This document shows, piece by piece, positions 1 through 9,409 of a stretch of DNA of 64,000 nucleotides (positions within the stretch are counted from its first letter, which is position 1; each line of letters starts with the position of its first letter). The notes below the pieces were generated by a model. It worked only from the letters and a program-made list of their open reading frames with translations. It ran no database searches and was not told the DNA's origin. The stretch comes from Acanthornis magna. Lineage: Eukaryota > Chordata > Aves > Passeriformes > Acanthizidae. Where the stretch lies: contig JAWUZG010000159.1 in assembly GCA_036785705.1 (NCBI GenBank), positions 868,001-932,000 of the forward strand. Direction: 5' to 3'. The position numbers and the translations under genes were made by a program.

Positions 1-1404
1 TCATCTCCAATTATTTTAGCTACTGTGGTGAAGTTTACTGGAAGCATAACAAATTATGGTTCTTCTCAGATTTATCCAAGTGTGTAACTAGAAAATAAAA
101 CCAATTAGTTGGCAGTGTTTGTATTCCCCAGGAACTCCAGGGCAGTGTTTGAGCTGCCAGAGTGGCTGGTCACGAATGGCCAGAAAACTAGGAATGCTGC
201 TGTGCTATTCACTCTTCTCCACCAAAGATGGGAATTTTTTCATTAAATTAGTTCAGCCTAAAGTGGCCTGGGCTAGGTCCCTACAAGTCAAGGTCAAGGT
301 TAGGTTGAGAAGGATGCCCTTGAGAATGTGCCCCAGGTGACCAAGAGGGAAGGATGAGCAGAAATTGAAGCATTTTTATTTATTTCAGTGAACACAAGGT
401 TGTGCCTGAAAAAATGAGCAACGCCACAACCTGAACACAAGCTGGGGCAACCACTTTACCTCAGAAATTTCCAGGGTTAGGAGACGCCGGCTTGGACAGC
501 TGTGCCCCAGGCACTGTGCTCACCCCAGCCTCCTGCCCTGACAGGTGATGTCCTGAGGCTGCTCTGCTTCCTGCCTTAAACATCTCAGAAAGATTTTTTT
601 GGAGCTGCCCAAACCCTTCCCTTGCATCTCCGCACATCCCGAGGTACCACTCGAAACATTCCATTGCTTCTCGCCATTCAAATCTTTCAAATATTTGTGG
701 TTTCGTAATGTCACGGTTGAATTGTGCCTTTCCCTCCTTCCCAAGCCAAACCACCCTTTGTGCTGCTGTTCTCCTCTCGCCTCCCTGCCAAACGCTCCGC
801 AGGCCAGGGAAGATATCCCGGTGCCGCCGCTGGAGCGGGGCCGGCGGTGCCACCTGTGCCACGGTGTGCCCTGATTCCGCTCGGCGCCTGGGGTCACCTG
901 TGGTCACTGCTGTCACCGCCGTCGCCTCAGCACGGCAACCCACGGGTGTCCCCTCCCCCGGGGCGCCGGCGCCGCGGGCTCGTTCCCGGATTCACCCGAG
1001 CATCACCCGCCGCCCTCACGGCCGCGACCCCGGGCGCCGCAGGGAAGGGGGCCCTGAGGAGGCTCGGGGCACGGGGACAGCGGGGAGCGCCCGTCAGGAG
1101 GGGGAAAGACCGCGGGCGGGGAAAAGCGGGAGCGGGGGACACCCACCCGAACGGGGCCACCCGCCCGCGGCATCGCCCCCACAGCCCGGCCGCGGGCGGG
1201 TCCTGCCGCCTCCCGCGCTCGCTGTCCCGGCCGCCCCACCGCGGTCCGGGCCGTGCCCACGCGTGGCACCGGGGGCGGCCGGGGGGCGGCGGGGGCCGCG
1301 GGCTGTCACCGCCGCGAGCGGCGAGGGCGGCGGCGCCGGCCCGGGGGGGGCCGGGGATGCTCGGGGCGGGGTGCGGGCGCGGTGCGGGGCCGGGCCGGAC
1401 TCAC
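1..1404 (-). other. Part of intron 1 of a minus-strand gene, probably KIF3B
   Basis: No coding exon is recognisable here. The stretch begins just after a strong minus-strand splice donor (CAG|GTGAGT at 1405/1404) and runs off the left edge. In the conserved vertebrate order the neighbour of POFUT1 on this side is KIF3B, in the same orientation, so this should be its first intron; that is inference from synteny. Positions 1-700 are AT-rich and unremarkable. From about 800 the DNA becomes very GC- and CpG-rich and belongs to the promoter island. Confidence 0.5.
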
Positions 1405-1640
1405 CTGCGCCGTCACCATGGAGCCGCTCGGGCGCTCCTCCCGCGGCCCCGGAAGCGGCGCGGCCGCTCCGCCCGCCCGTGACGCGCTTCCCTGGCAACG
1501 GGCGCGCCGCCCCGCCCCGCGCCGCCGCTCCCGGATGGAGCGGGGACAAAGGGCCCCGCCGCGGGCACCCGCACTCCGCCAGCCCCCAAAGCGCCGCGTT
1601 TTGCCCCAGCCGGGCGTGTCCCGCCGCTCTGCCGCACCCA
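800..1640. promoter_or_regulatory. CpG-island promoter of the leftmost gene
   Basis: This is a dense CpG tract with GC boxes and no TATA box, around the minus-strand donor at 1405. A TGACGC half-CRE and the motif CCTGGCAACGG lie near 1479-1502, just upstream of the inferred exon. On the minus strand the latter reads CCGTTGCCAGG, resembling an RFX/X-box half site. The island ends abruptly near 1640, where AT-rich DNA begins. Confidence 0.65.
1405..1500 (-). other. KIF3B: Probable non-coding exon 1 of KIF3B
   Basis: On the minus strand the sequence reads GGTGACGGCGCAG followed by GTGAGTCC, a near-consensus splice donor inside a CpG island. This marks the 3' end of a first exon at 1405. The start is a guess; the transcription start should lie somewhere in 1450-1640. 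Assignment to KIF3B, a kinesin-2 motor subunit of intraflagellar and axonal transport, rests only on conserved gene order, because no KIF3B coding exon is in the window. Confidence 0.5.
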
Positions 1641-1658
1641 GCCTGGGGCCTTTAAAAC

Positions 1659-1800
1659 CCTTCAAAGCTCAGGGATGTTTCCAAGGAGGAAAAGACCACC
1701 ATAAAGAAAAAGATACATGTAAGAGTTAAATCCCCTTAACCAGAGCTGTCTGGACGGCAGTAGTGCAGTGGAGGCTGCAGCTCTGCTACCAGAGACTCCT
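1659..1800. repeat. Copy A of a local direct duplication
   Basis: This block matches 2186-2320 in the same orientation. Shared stretches include CCTTCAAAGCTCAG, GGAAAAGACCACCAT, and a GTCTGGAC-GCAG-AGTGCA-TGGAGGC pattern. Identity by eye is roughly 75-80 percent with a few short gaps. Copy A lies between the leftmost promoter island and the candidate POFUT1 poly(A) signal. Confidence 0.85.
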
Positions 1801-1851
1801 GCAATGGAGGAAGGAATGTCGGTGCACTATGAGTGAATACAAAATCAAGTT

Positions 1852-1857
1852 TTTATT
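1852..1857 (-). terminator. Candidate POFUT1 poly(A) signal
   Basis: The plus strand reads TTTATT, which is AATAAA on the minus strand. It is the last canonical hexamer before the CpG island of the next gene. If used, POFUT1 would end about 350-430 bases upstream of the next gene's first exon. Confidence 0.45.
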
Positions 1858-2185
1858 AGTACAAAAAATAATTTAAAAAAAAAAAAATACCCAAAACATC
1901 CCACCCTAACATTTTGTTTTAATACTCTGTCTTCCCAACAGTGTGGGGAAAGGCTTCCCCTGCTCCATAGCAAGGCAAGGCAGCCCCAAGGGCATCACCC
2001 AAGATCACTAAACTGTATGACACAAGGAGGTTCAAAGTCTTCAAAAGCCCAGCCCCCACAGCTTATAATTTTTCCCCAAATCCCATGATTTTGAAGCCAG
2101 CCCTGAGGAAACAACAGACAAGTTTTTGCCACCCTAATACCTGGGGTACCTTCTCATTTAGCCCTCTTTGGCTCATTCCCCTGAG

Positions 2186-2320
2186 CCTTCAAAGCTCAGA
2201 AATGTTTCAAGAAGGAAAAGACCACCATTAAAAGAGATATTTGGGGTTAACGACTTATAACAGCCTTGTCTGGACTGCAGCAGTGCACTGGAGGCAGCAG
2301 CTCAGGTACCACAGACTCAC
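2186..2320. repeat. Copy B of a local direct duplication
   Basis: This is the second copy of the block at 1659-1800, offset by about 527 bases. It lies inside the inferred POFUT1 3' UTR. No terminal inverted repeats or target-site duplications are obvious. It may be a segmental duplication or two copies of an unrecognised interspersed repeat. Confidence 0.85.
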
Positions 2321-3454
2321 CCAGGTGGCATTTTTGAAAAATGAACAGTTCTGTACTCAGTCTTTGGACCAGAAAATGAAGTCACAGAAGCACCAAAAGG
2401 CCTTGGTCAAGCTGAGTCTCACCACATTGGGATAATCAGTGTCACCAGTATCAAACTGTACCAGGCCAAACAGAGGGGTTTGGGCTGTTGCTTCCCCATC
2501 AATGAATAATTTTCCAGAGTTATCTGCACTGGGAATTGCCCCCAAACAAGGGTAATGTTTTCTGAGGGGTTATTTTATAAAGTAGAAAACCAAACAAAAC
2601 CTGCTACCATAGACCCAGGTATGACATACCCAACCCCATACAGCTACTTTAATAACCTTGGCTCCAAGTTTCACTTCTACCATAAACCTCACTGACATCA
2701 ACAGCTACAAAGCTACAAGCCCTCAATCTCCAGTTCTGCACTGGCTGTGAAGGATCTCCTCCCATGTCCCTGCACACACCTTGCCCCAGGTTGATGCAGA
2801 GAGGCTGAACAGGCAGTTACAATGTCACACCGTGTCCCATTGTGCTCCTCCAGCACCACCAAAGGGATCCGGGACCCCACGGCACTTGGGTATGGAATCT
2901 CTTTGGACAGAGACAGGAGGACACTGAGGCACTAAGGTGACACAGGTCTGGTAAGACAACAGTGGTCCTTGATAAAACCCAGAGCTTTTTCAGTCCTGAG
3001 CTTCACCTTGCACACCCTTTCCAGGGAACCTGATATGCCTGAAAATAAGTTTGCACTTTAAAAGAACCAATTATGGTCAGTTTTGGACAAGAAGCTTCAA
3101 AACATCTCCAGGTGAGAGTTAAGAATTAACAGTGAAAGAAAGGAGGAAATCTGAGCAGCTGCTTCATCATGATTGCTGGTGAATCCCAAGTAGTGAGAAT
3201 GGAGAGCTACAAAGCTACATCTTAAAAAACTATATATAGTTTATAGTTTCCTGTAAACTACATGATAAAACTTTCTGTCTGAGCTCGCACTGGAAACACA
3301 GGACACATCAGACAGAACAGTCTGGAAGGGACTGTGAGGAGCATCAAAGGGTGGGAGCTCTCCTACAGCCCGGCAATGACGGCCCCCAGGGAATGCTGCA
3401 GCACCAAGGAGCCAGCTCAGAGCCCTGGAACCACAGAGCCTCTTCCTCCTTCGG

Positions 3455-6400
3455 TCAGAACTCATCCCGCAGCCTCGGTGGGTGGTCCATGCCAAAAAAT
3501 GAGGAGGGTTTTCCATGGACGTCGCGCTCTCTTTTCACAAAGGCAGTGAAGGAAGAGACGCAGTTCCCGATGAAGTGGTCGGACTGGCCAAGAATGTAGA
3601 GATCAATCTGAGGCACTTCTGGCTGCAAGCTGACAACCTTGAGCTGCAGAGAAACAGGGAGAGCAGATAAATCCAGTCAGCTATGATTACAATCCAATGT
3701 CTTGGCATAATACTAAAATGGAATACACAACAGAAAGAGAGCGAGTTTTGTCTTTCTCTGCCCTATAACTCATTTATGATTAGATCAATGTCAGAACATT
3801 TCTGAAAATCACTTAGGTTGATTTAATTTAAGCCCTTTTCATGGAGATATTTACTACCATGCCAGATAATACTTTTCAACCTCCAGGAAAAAAAAGAGCA
3901 TTATAGGATAATTTTTATTGCTATGAGCCAAATTCACTTTGAGATGCCAATATTTGGCTGTGAATAACCTATTCCACAACTGCCTGCCTGCTGTCCAGGA
4001 CAACCTTGGGCCAGAATCCAAGGGAGGTTTTTATCAAAGCACTCTTGCCAGAATGTGTTTCTGGAAGACTCACCTTTTCCTGGAAGAACTGCTGTATTTC
4101 TGTTGTGTAGGGCTCGGAATCAGTAGCGATATAAACAGATTTAGCTTCAATCTTTGCCACCCAGAGCTTGAGCGCCCGTTTGATCTCTCTGAGGTCTGGC
4201 AGGCACATGTCCATGGTGAGAGGCACCGCAGCACTTCGGTCGTAGCCCACACACTGTGGCGAAGCCATGAAGTGAGGCCCAGCCGTCCCATCCTTTAACA
4301 TGTTACAGGCATTTTTCTATTGGAAGAGGAAAAGAGAATTATAGAATCATCAAAGTTGAAGACCTCTGAGATCATCAAGTCTAAACTTTGAACAAAAATG
4401 CCAATGCCAGCTAAACCGTATCAGAAAGTGCCACATCTACTTGTGTTCTGGACACTTTCAGGGATGGTGATTCTACCACTGCCCCGGGCAGCCTGGGCCA
4501 GGGCTCAATCATTCTTTTAGTGAAGAATTTTCCCCTAATATCCAACTTGAACATTCCGTGCTGCAACTTGAGGCCAACTCCCTTTGTCCTGCTGCTGGAA
4601 TAAGAGGCTGAACCTCACCACAACTCTTTTTCTTTTCAAAGTACCACATTTGAGTGAGAAAACACCACCACATCCCCCACCTCTGCCTGTTTGAAAGAAT
4701 CCCAAGGGCACTGCTAACACAGAGGGAGCTTCTGAATGCCAGCAGGGATCAGCCTACAGCTGGAGCCATACCCAGTCCGAGCCGATCCTCAGGTGAATGC
4801 CGACATAGGGCCGGACCAGCAGAGACTGGATATAGGCTTCTCCCTTCTTCACCATTGCATCAGACCACTCCATGTACTTCTGCAAGGGCCGGTGCTCCTC
4901 CAAGACAGGAAACTGGGCTGGAGCTCCAGGTAAGGCGAGGACAGGGTGCTCAGAGGGTGGAAACCTATGGAAAACCAAACCCCAGCACTCTGAAACGTGA
5001 CCTAGCCCTGCATGCTCCATCCTGCATGAAGACTGTTGTAAAGGTTAGAGTGGAAACCAGGAACACCCTATAATATGGCATTAATTGCTCCAAATTTAGA
5101 TAATTTTAGCTATTTTGCATTCTGGACTAAAGAAATCTCAGGGACTGTGTTTTACCTCAGACCTTTTATCTGACAGACAAAAAGAAAAGAGCCTTCAGTG
5201 AGGAGCTACCAACCAATGAGATGTTACATTTTCACCCCAAACTAGAGCAATTCTGTCACCCAAACTTCCTGATAACTTCCTGATAACCATTAAAGCCACT
5301 CATAGCTCTGAAAACACAGGGTAACCAGCAATATACAGTTCATAATCACCAGCTCGGACCAAATTCTTTTTGATGGCTAATTACATATTTAATCAATAAA
5401 TATTGTATTTAAATATTCCTGGCTCAGAAGTCAATCAGCCTCACAGAGTTCATACCTAAAATAATGCCCACAGGAAGTGCTCAGTGAATATTTAATGGAA
5501 AAAAGCATTAAGATTTTTAATTATATTACTAACTAACCACTCAATCTCTCCCACAAAATGTAAAGTCACAATACACAGTCACAGCTGCTTTCATGAGTGA
5601 CTCTAAAAGCCCACAGTGACCTGCTAGCACTTTTTCATCTTCTTCCTACCTTTGGATCCAATGGTCCTTGTATGCAGGACTGAAGGAAATTCCCTTGAAG
5701 AGCTCAGACTTGTCAAAATCCACTTGGAACTGATCCCAGAAGGGACCAAAAGGATTTCCATCCTGCAAAGATGGAAAGAAAAGTGTTCATCCAGTGCATA
5801 CATAAAGCCTGAAAGATGGATCTAGCAAGATCCTGGGGTGCAAAGCAGGAATCTGTTCTACTAGGAAAGCAGCCAGAATACAACAGCCTGTTTGACACAC
5901 CAGCTCCACAGGAAGGACACAGTGAAATACATTAAGGAGAGTTCACTGAGAAGGTTGTAAAGGTTGTCCCAAACAACAAGGACACCACAACTTTCAAACT
6001 TGTATTTAAGAGAGGCTGCTTTAACACCAGCTGGAAAACTCTACCACAGCTGGGAAACAGAGAGCAGGAGATAAGCTACAGTCACAATCAAACCTGAATT
6101 GATAAAATCTACTTTCATAGACTGTATTCCCGATCCCCAAGCACTTGTAGACAAAGAAAACTGATGAAGGCACAGCAGGCTATTCCACAAGTGGTAAAAG
6201 CAATGCCACAAAGACCGATTTGCGGTGGGTAACTCCTAAATTTGCAAATCAATGGCAACCGGAATGAGTCAGTCATTCCCTTTGAATTAAGCCGCGCCCG
6301 CGGCGCTGAGGAGGAACTCACCTTCATGGGACATGTGCTTTTGTCCGAGCTTCTCTGGGCAGCAGCCTCGAAGCAATAAGCCACCCTTCTGCCGGGCGGC

Positions 6401-7101
6401 CAGTGCTGGGGCGCCAGATGCTCCATGAATGCCTCCAGGCTGATCACACGGTGGTACCGCCGCAGCGGCTCCAGCCTGAAGTGCTCCGAGTAGGGGACGT
6501 GCAGCTGTGGGGGGACAGAGCCCCTGAGCCGGGGAGAGGTCCCGGCTCTGCCCGCAGCTCATCCCCGGAGAGGTCCCAGCCCTGCCCGCCGCGCCCCCGC
6601 TCCCTCCCCGCGCCCGCCGGGGCCTCACGTTGGTGTAGGGCGGGCGGTGGTGCCGGTACTCGATCCAGGGCGGCACGGCCAGGGTCCGGTTGAGGGCGCG
6701 GGCGAAGGCCAGAGCTCCCAGGAAGTGCTCGGCTTGGTTACCGAAGCGGCCTGCGAGAGATGGGGCTCAGGCGGGGACCGCGCCGGCCATGGACCGGGGG
6801 ATGCAGCGGGAGCCGCACCGGGGGATGCGACGGGGCATGGACCGCGGACCGCACCGGGGGATGAAACAGGGTCTGCACCAGGGTCTGCAGCGGGAACCGC
6901 ACCGCGGGATGCCCCGGGGGTCGCACCGGGGATGCAACTGGGAGATGCACAGGGGGCCCGAACCGGGAGAGCCTCACCCATGCAGGGACAGTAGAGCAAG
7001 TAACCGGCCTCGTCCCAGGCGGGCGCCGCGCCGCTTCCCGCCGCCATCACCGGGAGGAGCAGGAGGAGGACGAGCAGCACCGGGACCGGCGGCACCGCCA
7101 T
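3455..7101 (-). CDS. POFUT1: GDP-fucose protein O-fucosyltransferase 1
   Basis: POFUT1 transfers fucose from GDP-fucose to Ser/Thr in folded EGF repeats of Notch and related proteins, in the ER lumen. Coding exons, 5' to 3': 7101-6978, 6750-6629, 6504-6322, 5762-5650, 4964-4772, 4316-4074, 3643-3455. They sum to 388 aa, the same length as the human enzyme. Visible features are a hydrophobic signal peptide (about residues 5-22), the sequon NRT at Asn62, the motif [10 protein letters not shown] with the known catalytic Arg240 in register, and the C-terminal ER-retention-like tail RDEF. The second mammalian sequon, at residue 160, is Asp here. The ATG at 7101 was chosen because the signal peptide follows directly; an in-frame ATG at 7137 would add 12 residues. 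Intron 1 is only 227 bases and consists mostly of a minisatellite. The gene is head to head with PLAGL2. Confidence 0.97.
4336..4625 (-). mobile_element. CR1 LINE 3'-end fragment
   Basis: This has the typical avian CR1 tail read in antisense: ATAGAATCATCAAAGTTG, then AAGACCTCTGAGATCATCAAGT, GGGATGGTGATTCTACCACTG and CTTGAGGCCAACTCC in consensus order. It occupies the POFUT1 intron between exons 5 and 6, starting about 20 bases beyond the exon 6 acceptor. No reverse-transcriptase coding sequence remains, so this is a 5'-truncated, inactive copy. Confidence 0.9.
6765..6975. repeat. GC-rich minisatellite filling POFUT1 intron 1
   Basis: Degenerate tandem units of about 12-15 bases are built on CACCGGGGGATG with variants such as CACCGCGGGATG and CACCAGGGTCTG. 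They fill nearly all of the 227-base intron 6751-6977. Units are multiples of three, so translated frames show short repeats: HRGM-type on plus and PGA-type on minus. The minus-strand frame is continuous with exon 1 and has no stop. Confidence 0.85.
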
Positions 7102-7268
7102 AGTGGCTCGTCGGCGGCCAAAGCCCGGCGCCACCATCCCGTCGTGCCCCGCGGCGCGCCGCTCTGGCGGCCACCACCGATGCGTGACGTCACTCCCACA
7201 AGGCCCCGCGCAATGGCGCCGCCGGGGCCGGGACCGGAGCCGCGCTTGGCGGGGCCCGGGGGAACGGG
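7102..7268. promoter_or_regulatory. Bidirectional CpG-island promoter, POFUT1 / PLAGL2
   Basis: The POFUT1 start codon (minus, 7101) and the inferred PLAGL2 first exon (plus, donor at 7268) lie under 170 bases apart inside a CpG island spanning about 6290-7620. A perfect palindromic CRE, TGACGTCA, sits at 7185-7192 between them. There is no TATA box. The arrangement indicates one shared divergent promoter. Confidence 0.8.
7199..7268 (+). other. PLAGL2: Probable non-coding exon 1 of PLAGL2
   Basis: A consensus-like donor, ACGGG|GTGAGC, follows at 7268/7269 in the CpG island on the plus strand, as expected for a 5' UTR exon. The start is not determinable and the left edge is nominal. An ATG at 7213 has G at -3 and G at +4. 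It stays open to the donor (18 codons), so a transcript starting upstream of it would carry an upstream ORF. Confidence 0.5.
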
Positions 7269-7542
7269 GTGAGCGCGGGGGGGGCGAGGGAGGGGGGCGG
7301 CACCGCAGGGAGGGGCGGCGGCACGGCCGTACCCTCCCCTCGGCGGCGGGGTCCCCTCAGGGGACAGGGGGGCGTGTGAGGAGGAGGAGGAGGATGCGGG
7401 GCGGAGGGGGGGGCGTAGGCCGGGCCCGCCTCCCTCCCCTCAGGGCTGCGGGGCGGGGGTGGGATGTGTGATCCCGCTCTGCCGGTGTTGCATTATCCAC
7501 GGAGCGCTCCTGGGGGTGGGGGTCTCCCGGCTGGCTTCCGAG

Positions 7543-7623
7543 GCAAACGGCGGAGGTGCCGGGGGAGTCGCTTGTTGCCCGGAGGGCCACTCGCGGCCAC
7601 CCCCTGGCACCTCCGCCGTTTGC
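7543..7623. repeat. Perfect 18-bp inverted repeat
   Basis: The left arm at 7543-7560 reads GCAAACGGCGGAGGTGCC. The right arm at 7606-7623 is its exact reverse complement. Five more G:C pairs follow inward (7561-7565 with 7600-7604) after a one-base bulge at 7605. The loop is 34 bases, or 45 if only the perfect arms pair. It lies in the CpG island downstream of PLAGL2 exon 1, in intron 1 or an alternative 5' UTR. Confidence 0.95.
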
Positions 7624-9409
7624 AAGGCGGTTGCAACAGCACCTTAGAACTCCCTAAAATTCCAATGTGATCGTTGCTGCACCTGACTATTAAAGACATC
7701 GAAATTCAAACTCTTGTCTTCTTCCAGGTAGCTTTGAAATTGGCCCAGATGGCCGGGCTTTTTCAGAAGGAAAGGAACAGCTCCCTGGCAAAAGCAGCAG
7801 AGACTCCTGCAACGCCTGCACATCTCTGGAGCAAGAGGTAGAGAACACTTATCTTTTCTGGGACATATTTCGTAGAGAGGTGAAATCTTCATGGTTTTAG
7901 TGCCTAGAAAGACAGACTGCTCTGACCCACAGGCCGCCTGCACCCTGAGGGGTCAGAGCAGTTGTCACATCACGCTGGTTTGTCCCAAAGTGGCACCTCA
8001 GCAGTTCTGCTCCTTTATTGTTCTGTTCTGACCACGTAGATTCAGCCTGCACAAAACCAAGTTTTGTTTTTAACAGGCATTCCCAAACATCAGAATAACA
8101 TGTTCTCTTGGAGTCATCCCATTTCCCAGTGTTTTCCACTCTGAGGGAACCATCCATGGTGGTGGTGGTGATGGCATAGTCACAGTAGTTGTTGTTTCAG
8201 CTCTCCATAACGTTCCTTGAGCACTTTCTTGCCGGGGGTTGGTTTGTTCCCTCGCAGTTGCACATCCTGCCCACAACTGGCACTCATGTTGATGTGCAGC
8301 AGGAAGTTCCTCCTCTGAAGCAATCATGGAGTGAGAAAGAGCTTGAGGGTTTGATGCTATTTTAAGAAGAGTTTCTCAGGCAGCCAAATTGAGCGAAAAA
8401 GATCGTTTTTATTTCATCTGACCGTTTACCAGTCAAGCTGGTGGTAGAACCCTATAAAAATATTGTAGTTCACCAACACACAACTCAAAAACAACCTGCT
8501 AAGAGAGTTTAATGTAGAACCTCATCAACATGAAAGCCAGAAGAACTGACAGGAGGTGTATTTTGTTGAACAGGAAACAGTTTGAGCTTCCATTATTAAT
8601 AGATGAGAGTGTCAAAGGAAAAAAACAGCTAAAAATTGCTCATTACTGTAGAAAAGTTGCTAATCCGGAGAGGCAGAATCTGCTTCAGAGTCAAAAAGTG
8701 AAAATACAATGAGTAATCCCACCCTGAAGAGGAGCAGCATCTGCTGCCTTCCAGAAAAAAGTGTGATATTGCCCATAATTGTGAGTTTTCTTCCTCAGTC
8801 CTGTTCGCCCACGTGTGGGGGTTCAGGCTGGTTTGCTTTGGGGATGGTCATGCCCAGTGCACCAGATTGGTCACAGAAAGGATGGGAAAAAAAATACAAG
8901 AGAACCTTGGTTTCTCTGAGAATCTCTAGGAGGGAATTCCATGTTAGCAGAGATCAAGAGCAAGTGAGAATATGAAAAAATGGAATGAGAAGTTATCCCC
9001 AAAACCCACAGGGAAATGTATTTAGAGCTACAAAGATACACCTTTCTATGATATTTCAGGAGAAAATACATCCAAACAGGTAACAATGGTTCTTAATGGT
9101 TGCAAAAAATGTGATTCAGAAAAAGTTTTTTTTCAAATAACAGGTTAAGGGGGAAAAGACAGAAAGACAGTGTGGAAATTTGAGTTACCCATGTCTGGGA
9201 ACACACATCTTCATATGTTCATTTTGTGCACGGGTGAAGGATGCAGTGTCTTAACACCAGCCTTCTGTGATTGCAGATGAAGAAGTTTTGCTGTTAAAGC
9301 CGTTTGGTCACAGGGGGCTCCAACAGAAAACTGCACCAGGACTACATCACAGCAAGACACCCACAAGCTCGAGTTTTGCTTGACATGGCCATGTTCTACT
9401 AGTCCTGCC
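7624..9409 (+). other. PLAGL2 5' region, intronic or untranslated
   Basis: This is the stretch between the CpG island and the first PLAGL2 coding exon. No conserved protein is seen. Short ORFs on both strands lack features of real exons. Additional 5' UTR exons are likely, for example ending near the GAG|GTAGAG at about 7840 or just upstream of the ATG, but they cannot be placed from the sequence alone. Confidence 0.6.

Larger units (their letters stand above)
1835..3454 (-). other. POFUT1: POFUT1 3' UTR, inferred extent
   Basis: This follows the POFUT1 stop codon. No coding potential or other gene is visible. On the minus strand an AATAAA hexamer occurs at 1857-1852, and a weaker ATTAAA at 2653-2648, so the transcript may end near 1835 or 2630. 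The tract also holds copy B of the local duplication and a 16-bp AT palindrome at 3227-3242. Confidence 0.5.

Noticed and set aside
708..1729. Long open frames on both strands around 0.7-1.7 kb, including an ATG at 1418 on plus
   Set aside because: They lie in a CpG island with few stops by composition, are low-complexity Pro/Arg/Gly/Ala products, and overlap the minus-strand first exon and donor at 1405.
3227..3242. 16-bp AT palindrome in the POFUT1 3' UTR
   Set aside because: Short alternating AT sequence forms such palindromes readily. There is no sign of function.
6287..7137. Open frame joining POFUT1 exon 1, intron 1 and exon 2 as one protein
   Set aside because: Consensus donor and acceptor borders at 6978/6977 and 6751/6750 restore the POFUT1 reading frame exactly. 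The unspliced frame is wrong in exon 2. It is kept only as an intron-retention idea.
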